Below, in pieces: positions 25,413 to 33,795 of a stretch of 64,000 nucleotides of DNA; positions within the stretch are counted from its first letter, which is position 1; each line of letters begins with the position of its first letter. Source of the stretch: Micromonospora sp. WMMD1128 (lineage in GTDB: Bacteria > Actinomycetota > Actinomycetes > Mycobacteriales > Micromonosporaceae); the NCBI RefSeq assembly GCF_027497235.1, contig NZ_CP114902.1, forward strand, positions 3,801,001 through 3,865,000. The letters run 5' to 3'. Both the position numbers and the translations under genes were made by a program. The notes below the pieces were generated by a model. That model was given only the letters and a program-made list of their open reading frames with translations, was not told the origin of the DNA and searched no databases.

Positions 25413-26267
25413 ATGGCGAGGTCAGGGATGTTCGGTGAGCGCCCGGTGGGCGCGGTGACGCTGGTGGAGACGCCGGTGTCGCGGTCGTACGCGCAGAAGG
25501 CTCGGGTGGCATTCCTCGTCGTGGCGGCGTCTGTCGCCCTGGTGGTGGCCGCCACCTCGTCGGTGGCGCTGCCGCTGCCGCTGGCGGTGGTGGTCGGGCT
25601 GTTGTCCGGCGGGGTGTGCGGCCTGGTGGTCGCGTGCCTGGTTCGGATGTGGCCGGCGCTGCGGGTGCTGTGGTGGTGGGCGTTCGAGATCGTCGCCGCG
25701 GTCACCGTGTTCGTGAGCATGGCGTACCTGTCTCGGGCAACGCATCCGGCGGTGCCGCTGGTGCTCCTGGCCGTGGTGCTGGGCGTGGTCTTCGGCGTCG
25801 GTCGACTTCGTCGGCGGGTGTCGGCGTGGGTGTGGTGCGTGGTGGTGCGGCACCGGCTGCGGCTCTGCTTCACGGAGTTCATCCGGTCCGCGTCGCGGCT
25901 ACACCCGGGCCGGTTGCCGCTGATCCTGTGGGCGCGGCCGACGCCGGCCGGGGAGCGGGTGTGGGTGTGGCTGCGGCCGGGCCTGGACCTGACGGACCTG
26001 GACGGCAAGGCGGACAAACTCGCGGTGGCCTGCTGGGCGGGTGAGGCGCGGATGGTCCGCGCGTCGGCCCGGCACGCCGCGTTGGTGCGGGTCGACATCA
26101 CCCGCCGTGACCCGCTGACCGGCCTGGTGGCGTCGCCGCTGTCGGCCTGGGTGGCGTGGATGCGCGACGACGACGCCCCGGTGTCGCCGGCTGTGCCGCC
26201 GGTGGGCTTGGACCTGCTGGACGTGCCGGAGCCCGTGCCGCCGCAGCAGCGCAACCCGCGCCGCTGA
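25413..26267 (+). CDS. membrane protein resembling the N-terminal part of an FtsK/TraB conjugative translocase
   Basis: 284 residues from ATG 25413 (gggagg upstream). About four transmembrane helices lie at residues 30-130 (ARVAFLVVAASVALVVAATS, VVVGLLSGGVCGLVVACLV, WAFEIVAAVTVFVSMAYL, AVPLVLLAVVLGVVFGVG). They are followed by a cytoplasmic domain RLPLILWARPTPAGERVWVW ... RPGLDLTDLDGKADKLAVAC and VRVDITRRDPL, the N-terminal ('rptpaGervrvrlrpG') module of actinobacterial conjugative FtsK proteins. The ATPase is in a separate gene two positions downstream, so the translocase seems to be split into a membrane part and a motor part. It is the first gene of the transfer operon. Confidence 0.7.
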   Translation: MARSGMFGERPVGAVTLVETPVSRSYAQKARVAFLVVAASVALVVAATSSVALPLPLAVVVGLLSGGVCGLVVACLVRMWPALRVLWWWAFEIVAAVTVFVSMAYLSRATHPAVPLVLLAVVLGVVFGVGRLRRRVSAWVWCVVVRHRLRLCFTEFIRSASRLHPGRLPLILWARPTPAGERVWVWLRPGLDLTDLDGKADKLAVACWAGEARMVRASARHAALVRVDITRRDPLTGLVASPLSAWVAWMRDDDAPVSPAVPPVGLDLLDVPEPVPPQQRNPRR

Positions 26268-26361
26268 AACCAAAAACCGCTCGCACAACTTGTGCGGGAT
26301 CAACACAGGTGCGCCGCGTCTCATGGCTCACCGCAGAGAACCGATCCAGGGAGGATCTGCA

Positions 26362-26808
26362 ATGGCAAACGACACGACCGTGACGGTGGTCGGCAACCTG
26401 ACCGCCGACCCGGAGCTGCGGTTCACCCCGGCCGGGGTGGCGCTGGTGAAGTTCACCGTGGCGTCCACGCCTCGGGTGTTCGATCGGGCGTCGGGTGAGT
26501 ACCGCGATGGTGACCCGCTGTTCCTGACCTGCACCGCGTGGCGGGACCTGGCCGAGCACATCGCCGAGTCCCTCGCCAAGGGCACCCGCGTGGTGGTGGC
26601 CGGGCGGCTGCGGCTGTCGCGGTGGGAGAACGAGCAGGGCGAGAAGCGCTCCGCGTACGGCCTGGACGTCGACGAGGTCGGCCCGTCGCTGCGGTTCGCG
26701 ACGGCGACGGTGAAGAAGATGGCCCGCACCCGCAACGGGGACGGGTTCACTCCGGAGACGCCGGCGGATGACCCGTGGTCGACCGCCGCGCCGGCGTCGG
26801 TGGCCTGA
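26362..26808 (+). CDS. ssb: element-borne single-stranded DNA-binding protein
   Basis: 148 residues from ATG 26362 (agggagg upstream). OB-fold of the SSB family: TVTVVGNLTADPELRFTPAG, VALVKFTVASTPRVFDRASG, GDPLFLTCTAWRDLAEHIAE, SLAKGTRVVVAGRLRLSRWE, followed by the YGLDVDEVGPSLRFATATV strand. The C-terminus ends WSTAAPASVA instead of the acidic DD(I/L)PF tip that recruits host replication proteins, so it may coat DNA without recruiting them. It lies between the two halves of the conjugative translocase and may protect single strands during rolling-circle replication. Confidence 0.9.
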   Translation: MANDTTVTVVGNLTADPELRFTPAGVALVKFTVASTPRVFDRASGEYRDGDPLFLTCTAWRDLAEHIAESLAKGTRVVVAGRLRLSRWENEQGEKRSAYGLDVDEVGPSLRFATATVKKMARTRNGDGFTPETPADDPWSTAAPASVA

Positions 26809-26822
26809 GCGGGGATGCGCTG

Positions 26823-27665
26823 ATGTCGACGCTGACCGTTCCCGCCGTACCGGGTGGCATGCCCGCCGACCCGCCCGTGTCGATCTTCGACCCGGTGCAT
26901 GTCGGGGTGGACGAGTTCGGCCACCCGGTGCGGGTCCCGCTGATCTACCGCAACCTGTTGATCGGTGGAGAACCGGGCGGCGGCAAGTCGACCCTGCTCA
27001 ACCTGATCGTGGCGCACGCCGCTCTGTCGCTCGACTGCCGGCTGTGCCTGCTCGACGGCAAGCAGGTTGAGTTGGGCCAGTGGAAGAGCTGCGCTGACGT
27101 GTTCGTCGGCCCGGACATCATGCATGCCCTGGCCACGCTGCGTCGGATGCAGATCGTGATGGACAACCGGTACGCCTACCTGGAAGTGGCGGGCCGCCGG
27201 AAGACCCAACGCGATGACGTGTTCAGCCCGATCCTCGTCGCCGTCGATGAGATCGCCTACTTTTCGGCCACCGTCGGGGACAAGAAGACCCGGGAGGACT
27301 TCGCGGGTCTGCTGCGCGACCTGGTGGCTCGGGGCCGGGCGGTCGGCATCATCGTCGTCGCGGCGACGCAGCGACCCTCGTCCGACATCATCCCGACGAG
27401 CCTGCGGGATCTGTTCGCCTGGCGGTGCGCATTCCGGTGCACCACCAACGCGTCCTCGGACATCGTCCTGGGGCACGGGTGGGCGGAACGCGGCTGGTCT
27501 GCCAACACGCTCAGCCCGACCAATCCCGGCGTGGGCCTGCTCATCGCCGAGGGCGGCACCCCGCAACTGATCAAAGCCGCGTACCTGGATGACGCGGCCT
27601 GCGCCCGCATCGCGACGCACGCCGCCCGCCTGCGGGCCGGCCTTCGTCGGGAGCGTGCGGCATGA
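26823..27665 (+). CDS. FtsK/SpoIIIE-type conjugative DNA translocase (TraB-like motor)
   Basis: 280 residues from ATG 26823. Walker A LLIGGEPGGGKSTLLNLIV near residue 47-60, Walker B ILVAVDEIAYF near 140, followed by RDLVARGRAVGIIVVAATQR and PSSDIIPTSLRDLFAWRCAF, the standard FtsK motor landmarks. It is short, consisting of the RecA-like motor only; the membrane part is encoded at 25413. TraB proteins of Streptomyces plasmids and AICEs move double-stranded DNA between mycelia as hexameric rings after recognising clt repeats. The stop overlaps the next ATG by 4 bp. Confidence 0.9.
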   Translation: MSTLTVPAVPGGMPADPPVSIFDPVHVGVDEFGHPVRVPLIYRNLLIGGEPGGGKSTLLNLIVAHAALSLDCRLCLLDGKQVELGQWKSCADVFVGPDIMHALATLRRMQIVMDNRYAYLEVAGRRKTQRDDVFSPILVAVDEIAYFSATVGDKKTREDFAGLLRDLVARGRAVGIIVVAATQRPSSDIIPTSLRDLFAWRCAFRCTTNASSDIVLGHGWAERGWSANTLSPTNPGVGLLIAEGGTPQLIKAAYLDDAACARIATHAARLRAGLRRERAA

Positions 27666-27991
27666 GCATCCGTATCCGACCCCGGCCGGCCACGTCGCCA
27701 ACCTGGCCTGCCTCCGACGACCACCTGCCGCACCCGGACTGGTGTGCCCGAGGGCACGCCTGCGGTCTGGGCGAGCACCGGGCACAGCCGGTCACGCTCC
27801 GGGTTCCCGGTCGCGGCGTGGTGGTCCTGACCCGGGTGTTGGCGGCCGACGGCAGCCAGCACGCCGAGATCCGTACCCGCATCAGCCTCGCGGCCGGCGA
27901 CACCAACGCCCGGTCGCACCTGATGCGGATCGTCACCGAGTTCGACGCGGCCCTGCGGCGGATGGTCCGCCCTCAGCGCCGAACGCCATAG
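27662..27991 (+). CDS. small conserved AICE protein (DUF6907-like)
   Basis: 109 residues from ATG 27662, overlapping the TraB-like stop (ATGA). The segment HLPHPDWCARGHACGLGEHR with C-x3-H-x-C spacing and a following beta-rich part (VTLRVPGRGVVVLTRVLAAD, AEIRTRISLA) is typical of a small family found near AICE and phage genes in actinomycetes. A zinc-binding turn is possible. Function unknown; translational coupling ties it to transfer. Confidence 0.65.
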   Translation: MSIRIRPRPATSPTWPASDDHLPHPDWCARGHACGLGEHRAQPVTLRVPGRGVVVLTRVLAADGSQHAEIRTRISLAAGDTNARSHLMRIVTEFDAALRRMVRPQRRTP

Positions 27992-28081
27992 AAACGGGCC
28001 GGCAGCACCGGGATCAGCCCTAGGAAAGCAACCCGGACGCCGCCGACCCGCCCCATCAACAGCCCGGAAGGAGCTGCCGTC

Positions 28082-28498
28082 ATGCACGCTACCCAAAACA
28101 CGGTCGCCGAGCAGGTGACCACCCCGGCCCGCACGCTGCGGGACGCCGCCCTGTACCTGTCCCGCCACGGCTGGACGCAGGGCGCCTACTACGACGCCAC
28201 GTCGGGGTCGTTCACTCCCCCGGCTTGTCTGGTCGGCGCGGTCGGCATGGTCTGCTACGGCGGCCCGGTCGACGCCCCGGCCCAGATGTTCGACGCCCCG
28301 GAGTTCGCTGACTTCAACGCCGCGTTGACCTACCTCGACTGGTACCTGGCCCTCCGGTTCGCCGACAGCCAGTACTACGAGCGGCTCGACAACGCCTACG
28401 ACTTCAACGACTCCAAGGGCCAGACCGCCGACGCGGTCATCGCCGTTCTCAACGCGGCGGCTGCCGCGTGGGACCGCACCAACGGTGGTGCGGCATGA
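28082..28498 (+). CDS. DUF6197-like conserved AICE protein
   Basis: 138 residues from ATG 28082 (aaggag 8 bp upstream). The pattern TLRDAALYLSRHGWTQGAYY, then PPACLVGAVGMVCYGG, YNDSKG-type DFNDSKGQTADAVIAVLNAA is characteristic of DUF6197 proteins, small uncharacterised proteins in actinobacterial mobile elements and phages. No catalytic motif is evident. The stop overlaps the next ATG by 4 bp. A 90-bp gap upstream separates it from the previous gene. Confidence 0.7.
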   Translation: MHATQNTVAEQVTTPARTLRDAALYLSRHGWTQGAYYDATSGSFTPPACLVGAVGMVCYGGPVDAPAQMFDAPEFADFNAALTYLDWYLALRFADSQYYERLDNAYDFNDSKGQTADAVIAVLNAAAAAWDRTNGGAA

Positions 28499-29175
28499 GC
28501 AAGAACACCGTCAAGCCTGGCTTGACGCGCACCCGCACCAAGCGCGCCAAGCAGTCGGTGGAAACCACCGAGTTCGACGCGTTCGTGCGCCGCATCCTGC
28601 GGGCGTACGCCCGTCGGGTCGCGGCCGGGGACATCGAGGCGCTGCGGTCACTCGCGGCGCTGTCCACCGACGTGGACGCCCTGACCCGGCTCGCTGTCAC
28701 CGGTCTGCGCCAGCCTCCGTACCGGTACTCCTGGGCGGAGATCGCCGACCGGCTGGGCGTATCCCGGCAGGCGGTGCAGATGCGCTACGGCGACCGCGCC
28801 GACCGGATCGCCCTGGACGAGCGCCTCATCCGCGCCGGCCTCGGCGTCACGGTGGCGACTCTCGCTCAGGTGTTCGCCGATCACCACCCCGGTAGCCCGG
28901 CCGCTTCGGTGTGTCCGGGCTGCGGCTTCCGCTACCCCGACGGGGTGACGGACTGCCCGACCAACGCCACGGTTCGTCCACTGCTCTACCGGCGGCGTGG
29001 CGAGGACAAGCAGGCGCTCACCGTACTGACGCCTGACCAGCTCGCCGACCTGCACAACCCGAAGGCCGCCCGAAGCAACCGGACGGCCACCCGCAGGGCG
29101 GCCCAACCCACGCCCCCGGCCCCTCGTCAGGAGCCGACCCTGTTCGGCCTCGGCGACGGGAGGGCTTCGGCGTGA
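28495..29175 (+). CDS. HTH protein with Cys-pair (zinc ribbon) region
   Basis: 226 residues from ATG 28495 (ATGA overlap). Residues about 75-100 (YSWAEIADRLGVSRQAVQMR, YGDRAD) form a sigma-70 region 4-like or MarR-type helix-turn-helix. Residues about 140-160 (SVCPGCGFRYPDGVTDCPT) carry three Cys and may bind zinc. The C-terminal 50 residues are disordered (RRAAQPTPPAPRQEP). The N-terminal coding sequence contains the palindrome gtcaagcctggcttgac, also present before the excisionase gene, so it may be part of a regulatory circuit. Probably a DNA-binding regulator of the element. Confidence 0.6.
   Translation: MSKNTVKPGLTRTRTKRAKQSVETTEFDAFVRRILRAYARRVAAGDIEALRSLAALSTDVDALTRLAVTGLRQPPYRYSWAEIADRLGVSRQAVQMRYGDRADRIALDERLIRAGLGVTVATLAQVFADHHPGSPAASVCPGCGFRYPDGVTDCPTNATVRPLLYRRRGEDKQALTVLTPDQLADLHNPKAARSNRTATRRAAQPTPPAPRQEPTLFGLGDGRASA
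28510..28526. promoter_or_regulatory. 17-bp palindrome shared with the xis upstream region
   Basis: gtcaagcctggcttgac: 7-bp arms around ctg, at the 5' end of the HTH gene. A near-identical palindrome, gtcaagcccgccttgac, lies at 32063-32079 just before the excisionase gene. Two matching palindromes in one element are likely binding sites for the same dimeric repressor. Confidence 0.5.
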
Positions 29176-29432
29176 ACACCGCATCCAACCCGCCCGGCAC
29201 CGGTCAGTGGATCGGAGCCAGCTACGCCCTCGGGCGGCCGGTCAGCACCGGTGAGCCGTACCCGCACCTCTGCGGCGTCACGGTGACCGGCTCGATGACC
29301 GGTGTGACGGTACGGCTGTGGGAGCGCGACTGTGCGGCCTGCGCCGCTCAGCGCGCCACCGCAGCCCACCCCGGGCAGCCGGGTGGCCGGCCGCGTCTCG
29401 TTCTGCTCTCCGGAACGGGGGCACGCCGGTGA
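29172..29432 (+). CDS. small hypothetical AICE protein
   Basis: 86 residues from GTG 29172, overlapping the previous stop (GTGA) and overlapped by the next GTG. A Cys pair in the middle (WERDCAACAAQR) is the only distinctive feature; YPHLCGVTVTGSMTGVTVRL suggests beta-strands. Overlaps on both sides support reality. Function unknown. Confidence 0.5.
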   Translation: MNTASNPPGTGQWIGASYALGRPVSTGEPYPHLCGVTVTGSMTGVTVRLWERDCAACAAQRATAAHPGQPGGRPRLVLLSGTGARR

Positions 29433-30484
29433 CCCGCATCAACACTGCACCCGTCAACGCCGGGGAGCCCCGGTTGGCGTCGATCGCCTCGTGGGCGGTG
29501 CTGGTCGCGTCGTTCGGCCTGTCCGCCTCCACCTGGATCGCGCTGGCCGAACTCGCCGGCTTCACCGCTCACATCACGATCCCCGGCACCTCGGTCAGCC
29601 TCGCCCTGGCCTGGCTGATGCCCATCGCGGTCGACGGCTATGTGGTCGTCGCCCTGGTGCTGTGGATGGCTCCCGTGCCCGCACGGGTCGCCGCGTTCGC
29701 CAAGAAGAACACCTACGGTGCGGCCGGCATCGGCATCGCTGCCCAGTCGGCGTACCACCTGCTCCAGACCAACGCCAACACCGATGAAACCTGGCGCGTG
29801 GCCATGGCCGCGATCGTCGGCGCACTGCCGCCGGCTGTCGCCGGCCTGGCCGTGCACATGCGCGCCCTGATCCGCCGGGAAAGCGGCCGAACCCTGACCG
29901 CCGCCACCGGCACCGCACCGACGTTCCCGGCACCCGCCGAGACGCCAACTCCGACCATGACCGTTCCCGCCGTCCCGGCACCGACGCCCGGCCGGCCCGA
30001 GCTGCCCATTGTCCCCATCATCGACACGGCCGAGCCGGCACCGACGCCGGTCCAGCCCGAGATCCCGACCCCGGCCCAGCTCGCCAACCGGATCACCGCA
30101 CCGCGACCGGCCCCGACCCCGGAGCCGGCGACGCCCCGGCCCGATGCGGCTGCCCGCCCCGCCCGTCCCCGTCCGAGCAAGCCCGATGTCACCCCGGCAC
30201 CGACGTTGGCACCGTCCACCACTGACATTCCTGTCACCGAGTCTGACGCTGCCCAACTTCCGCTGCCGATCGTGGCCCCGGACCTGCTCGCCCGAGCGAC
30301 CCGCGTCGCGAAGCAGTACCGCATCGAGCACGGCACGCCGATCACCCCGGGCCAACTGGCCGTCCGCCTCAAGGTGACCTCCGAGGAGGCCACGCAAGCC
30401 CTCGCGGTCCTGGACCTCGGCCCCGACACCGACAACCGACCCGTCCGATCCGCCAACGGACGCCCCGTGAAGGCGACCCGTTGA
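29429..30484 (+). CDS. SpdB-like (DUF2637) membrane protein
   Basis: 351 residues from GTG 29429. Four transmembrane helices lie within residues 15-150 (LASIASWAVLVASFGLSAST, SLALAWLMPIAVDGYVVVAL, TYGAAGIGIAAQSAYHLLQ, MAAIVGALPPAVAGLAVHM). A long Pro/Ala/Thr-rich disordered linker follows (about 160-275), then a small winged-helix domain (RATRVAKQYRIEHGTPITPG, QLAVRLKVTSEEATQALAVL). DUF2637 proteins accompany RepSA initiators in nearly all AICEs and are associated with intramycelial plasmid spread. The stop overlaps the TTG start of repSA. Confidence 0.85.
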   Translation: MTRINTAPVNAGEPRLASIASWAVLVASFGLSASTWIALAELAGFTAHITIPGTSVSLALAWLMPIAVDGYVVVALVLWMAPVPARVAAFAKKNTYGAAGIGIAAQSAYHLLQTNANTDETWRVAMAAIVGALPPAVAGLAVHMRALIRRESGRTLTAATGTAPTFPAPAETPTPTMTVPAVPAPTPGRPELPIVPIIDTAEPAPTPVQPEIPTPAQLANRITAPRPAPTPEPATPRPDAAARPARPRPSKPDVTPAPTLAPSTTDIPVTESDAAQLPLPIVAPDLLARATRVAKQYRIEHGTPITPGQLAVRLKVTSEEATQALAVLDLGPDTDNRPVRSANGRPVKATR

Positions 30485-32049
30485 CCGTCTCGACGCTGAC
30501 CGTCGTACCCGAAGCTTCTGCTTCGGGTACGGCCCCGTGCGCCGAGCCGCCCGCACCGCCCTGGTACGCCACGTCCTCCGACATCCGGCTGCAAGCCGCC
30601 GCCCGGCTCACCCAACCGGACCTGCCCGGCTGGCTGCGCCACGTCCGCCCGGCCGCCGGCTGCACCCGCCCGGTCCGCCTGGCCGGCACCATGGCCACGG
30701 TCGAGGCCGCTACCGGCCGTCTCCTGTCGGAGCGGTCAACGGCCGACATGCCCGACGGCGTCATCTACAAGCCGTGCGGCAACCGCCGTGCCTCGGTGTG
30801 CCCGACCTGCTCCAAGCTCTACCAGCGCGACGCCTACCAGGTGGTCCGCGCCGGCCTCGTCGGCGGCAAGGGCGTGCCCGAGCAGGTAGCCCACCACCCG
30901 GCGGTGTTCCCGACCTTCACCGCCCCGTCCTTCGGCGAGGTGCACACCCGCTACGTCAAGCGGCACACCTGCACCCGTCGCGCCGCCTGCGACTGCCGGC
31001 CCGAGCCCTGCCACGCCCGACGGGACGTGACCGTCTGCCCGCACGGGGTGCGGCTGGTCTGCTTCGCCCGCCACGAGGACACCGACGCCCGGTTGGGCAC
31101 GCCGCTGTGCCTGGACTGCTACGACCACGACGCGCAGGCGGTTTGGAACCTCTCGGCCGGGGAGCTGTGGCGGCGCACCACCATCGCGGTCAACCGGTAC
31201 ATGCACCGCCTCGCCAGCGCACGCGGCATACCCGACATCCCTGTCACGTCGCCGCGTACCGGCAAGACCCGGTGGGTGTCCCCGGTACGGCTGTCGTTCG
31301 GCAAAGCCGCCGAAATGCAGCGGCGCGGCGTCGTGCACTTCCACGCCATCATCCGGCTCGACGGCCGCGACGGCGACGACCCCGACGCGATCGTGCCAGC
31401 ACCGCCGCAGCTCGACGCCGCCGACCTGGTGGCCGCCGTCGACCACGCCGCCGCCACCGTCGTCTTCACCACCGCCGACCACCCCGCCCACCCGGGCGGC
31501 TGGCGCATCGGCTGGGGCGAGCAGGTGCTCACCAAGGTAATCACCGTGGCCGGCCGGGGTGAGGTGACCGACGCGCAGGTGGCGGCGTACCTGGCCAAGT
31601 ACGCCACCAAGTCGACCGAGGTCACAGGCCACGCCTCCAACCGGCTCACCACCGACAGCATCGACATCTACGCCGACCCGGCCGGCAACCACACCGAACG
31701 CCTGATCGACGCCTGTTGGATGCTCGGCCGTCCCCGCGACTGGCGGCGGCTGCGGCGCTGGGCGCACATGCTCGGCTTCGGCGGTCACTTCCTCACCAAG
31801 TCGCGCCGCTACTCGGTGACCTTCGCTCTGCTGCGCAACCAACGCGTGGTGTTCCGCCGCGCCCAGAGCAGCGGCCCGCAGGAAGCCGCTGCCGACACCG
31901 AGCCGACCACGCTGGTGGTCAACTTCCTGCAATTCGTGGGCGCCGGGTGGCACACGACCGCCGACGCGCTGCTCGCCAACGCGTCCGCCGCGATGGCCCG
32001 AGAGCACCAGGATTCCGCGCGCGAGTACCTACAGACCCTCGTCGCCTGA
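30481..32049 (+). CDS. repSA: RepSA-type rolling-circle replication initiator
   Basis: 522 residues from TTG 30481, overlapping the previous stop (TTGA). The N-terminal Cys-rich region (YKPCGNRRASVCPTCSKLYQ, RDAYQ; CTRRAACDCRPEPCHA) matches the zinc module of pSAM2-type RepSA. The HUH motif is RGVVHFHAIIRLDG and the catalytic Tyr is in YLAKYATKSTE. A C-terminal region (LLRNQRVVFRRAQ) completes the family pattern. RepSA nicks the double-strand origin to start rolling-circle replication of the excised element. A 12-bp hairpin at 30504-30531 lies in its first codons and may control translation or be an origin feature. Confidence 0.9.
   Translation: MTVSTLTVVPEASASGTAPCAEPPAPPWYATSSDIRLQAAARLTQPDLPGWLRHVRPAAGCTRPVRLAGTMATVEAATGRLLSERSTADMPDGVIYKPCGNRRASVCPTCSKLYQRDAYQVVRAGLVGGKGVPEQVAHHPAVFPTFTAPSFGEVHTRYVKRHTCTRRAACDCRPEPCHARRDVTVCPHGVRLVCFARHEDTDARLGTPLCLDCYDHDAQAVWNLSAGELWRRTTIAVNRYMHRLASARGIPDIPVTSPRTGKTRWVSPVRLSFGKAAEMQRRGVVHFHAIIRLDGRDGDDPDAIVPAPPQLDAADLVAAVDHAAATVVFTTADHPAHPGGWRIGWGEQVLTKVITVAGRGEVTDAQVAAYLAKYATKSTEVTGHASNRLTTDSIDIYADPAGNHTERLIDACWMLGRPRDWRRLRRWAHMLGFGGHFLTKSRRYSVTFALLRNQRVVFRRAQSSGPQEAAADTEPTTLVVNFLQFVGAGWHTTADALLANASAAMAREHQDSAREYLQTLVA
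30504..30531 (+). promoter_or_regulatory. 12-bp hairpin at the start of repSA
   Basis: cgtacccgaagc-ttct-gcttcgggtacg, a perfect stem with a 4-nt loop, 23 bp after the TTG start codon. In RNA it would fold next to the initiation region of repSA; in DNA it could be extruded as a cruciform for Rep. It encodes the residues VVPEASASGTA. Confidence 0.5.
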
Positions 32050-32062
32050 CGCGCGATTCAGC

Positions 32063-32079
32063 GTCAAGCCCGCCTTGAC
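32063..32079. promoter_or_regulatory. palindrome before the excisionase gene, with TTGACA box
   Basis: gtcaagcccgccttgac (6-bp arms) between repSA and xis. The right arm runs into ttgaca, a possible -35 box; a matching -10 is unclear. It is almost identical to 28510-28526. Likely the operator/promoter for the xis-int pair. Confidence 0.5.
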
Positions 32080-32106
32080 AGTAGAACCGACAACATTGGG
32101 GATCCG

Positions 32107-32331
32107 ATGAGTACCGATGCACTGGCAGCACCGGGCGTCCTGATGACCACAGAGGAACTTGCCCGGCTCGTGAAGGTCGACCCGTCCACCGTGCGTCGGT
32201 GGCGCACCGCCGACCCCGTCCAGGGGCCGGCGTTCATCCGGCTGTCCGCCCGGGTCGTCAAGTACGACCCGGAGGACGTGCGGGCGTGGCTGGGCCGGCA
32301 CCGCACCGATCCCGAGGAATCGGCTCGGTGA
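32107..32331 (+). CDS. xis: excisionase / AlpA-type HTH protein
   Basis: 74 residues from ATG 32107. A winged-helix excisionase (MTTEELARLVKVDPSTVRRW, RTADPVQGPAFIRLSARVVK, YDPEDVRAWL), the size and position of Xis in AICEs. It bends DNA at att to favour excision by the integrase. Its stop overlaps the integrase GTG (GTGA). Confidence 0.9.
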   Translation: MSTDALAAPGVLMTTEELARLVKVDPSTVRRWRTADPVQGPAFIRLSARVVKYDPEDVRAWLGRHRTDPEESAR

Positions 32332-33530
32332 CCACTCCCCTGCTCCCGATCGGCGTCGCCGTCTCCACCGACGTCGAGCACCGACCCGGCCGGCCGAACC
32401 CGTACCGTGCCCGGGTCCGGTGGGTCGATCCGGCTTCGGGACGACGCCGCTCCAAGTCGCAGGCGTTCGCGGACGCCGAGCAGGCGCAGACCTGGCTCGG
32501 CACCATGCAGCGCGCGGCGAGGGGCGGCGTCGACCCCGACGCGGCATCGATGCGGCTGGCGCAGTACGGCGAGAGCGTGATGCGCCTGGCGCTGCGCGGC
32601 CTGGAGGGCAAGACGCTCGACCCGTACCTGGCGGGCTGGCGTCGCCGGGTCGTGCCGACGCTCGGTCACCTGCCGGTGCGGCTGATCACCAATGGTGCGG
32701 TGGACCGGGCCGCGCACGGCTGGATCGCTGAGGGCTGCGGCCGGTCGACGGTGAAGAACAGCCTCGCCGTCCTGGTGCGGATCCTGGAGCAGGCGGTGCG
32801 GGACGGCCTGATCGACCGCAATCCGGCGCGGCTGACCGGGTGGCAGCGGGAGTACCAGCGGGCCGAGGACGAGTTGGACAACCCGCGTTCGCTGGCGCTG
32901 CCGGACTGGACGGCGCTGGCCACTCTGGCGGCGGCGCTGGTCGAGCGCTCGCACGGCCGGTACCCGGGCTGGGGTGAGGTGGTGATGTTCGCGGCCGGCA
33001 CGGCGGCCCGCATCGGCGAGGTGTCCGGCGTGCGCAAAGGCGACATCGACCGGGACACGTGGCTGTGGACGGTGCGCCGGCAGACCACCACCGGACCCGG
33101 CGGCCTGGTCGACAAGGGCACCAAGGGCAAGCGGGCACGGCAGGTGCCCATCATCGGCGAACTGCGGCCGATGGTGGCCGCAAAGCTCGACCGGATCACC
33201 GAGGATGACGGCCGGCTCTTCGTCGGCCCTCGCGGCGGCCGGATCAGCACGGCGGTGCTGCGCGACGCGACGCACTGGGACGAGGTGGTCAGCTCGCTGG
33301 GCTTCGAGTACCTGCGGCGGCACGACCTGCGGCACACCGGGCTGACCTGGATGGCGGATGCCGGCGTGCCGGTGCACGTCCTACGGAAGATCGCCGGTCA
33401 CGGCTCGCTGATGACGACTCAGCGGTATCTGCATCCGGATCGTCAGTCGATCCGGGCCGCCGGTGAGGCGCTGTCTTCGCATCTCACCGGCCTGAGGTCC
33501 CCAAATGGTCCCCAGCGGGGCATCGCATGA
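32328..33530 (+). CDS. int: tyrosine site-specific integrase of the AICE
   Basis: 400 residues from GTG 32328. N-terminal arm-binding domain (VRWVDPASGRRRSKSQAFAD, AEQAQTWLGTM), then a SAM-like core-binding domain (TLGHLPVRLITNGAVDRAAH), then the catalytic domain: Arg in GTAARIGEVSGVRKGDI, Lys region TKGKRARQVPI, HDLRHTGLTWMADAG, IAGHGSLMTT and Tyr in TQRYLHPD. It stops 27 bp before the att copy in tRNA-Pro. The truncated relative at 1966-2963 is almost identical. It catalyses integration at, and excision from, the tRNA 3' end. Confidence 0.95.
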   Translation: MTTPLLPIGVAVSTDVEHRPGRPNPYRARVRWVDPASGRRRSKSQAFADAEQAQTWLGTMQRAARGGVDPDAASMRLAQYGESVMRLALRGLEGKTLDPYLAGWRRRVVPTLGHLPVRLITNGAVDRAAHGWIAEGCGRSTVKNSLAVLVRILEQAVRDGLIDRNPARLTGWQREYQRAEDELDNPRSLALPDWTALATLAAALVERSHGRYPGWGEVVMFAAGTAARIGEVSGVRKGDIDRDTWLWTVRRQTTTGPGGLVDKGTKGKRARQVPIIGELRPMVAAKLDRITEDDGRLFVGPRGGRISTAVLRDATHWDEVVSSLGFEYLRRHDLRHTGLTWMADAGVPVHVLRKIAGHGSLMTTQRYLHPDRQSIRAAGEALSSHLTGLRSPNGPQRGIA

Positions 33531-33556
33531 TCACGCGAAATGCCCTTCCACCTGCG

Positions 33557-33630
<74 letters not shown>

Positions 33631-33753
33631 ATGCCCCCGCGTGAAGTTCCCCGCGGCAGCCGATACAGCTTAGCGCAAGATCCTCGCGTGACTCGCACAG
33701 GGCCCTCCGCATCGCGCGAGGCCCGCGCCACTCCCCCTAGAGCGTCCTAGGAA

Positions 33754-33784
33754 GGAAGCCGCCGAACATGGCCCGGCGGCTTCC
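33754..33784 (-). terminator. terminator of the der operon
   Basis: Perfect 10-bp stem ggaagccgcc / ggcggcttcc with an 11-nt loop, 12 bp downstream of the der stop codon. Confidence 0.7.
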
Positions 33785-33795
33785 GCCCGGATGAC

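Noticed and set aside
19372..33530. Possible antibiotic-resistance or biosynthetic cargo in the mobile region
   Set aside because: No gene with resistance or biosynthetic motifs was found; the cargo is structural, regulatory or defence-like.
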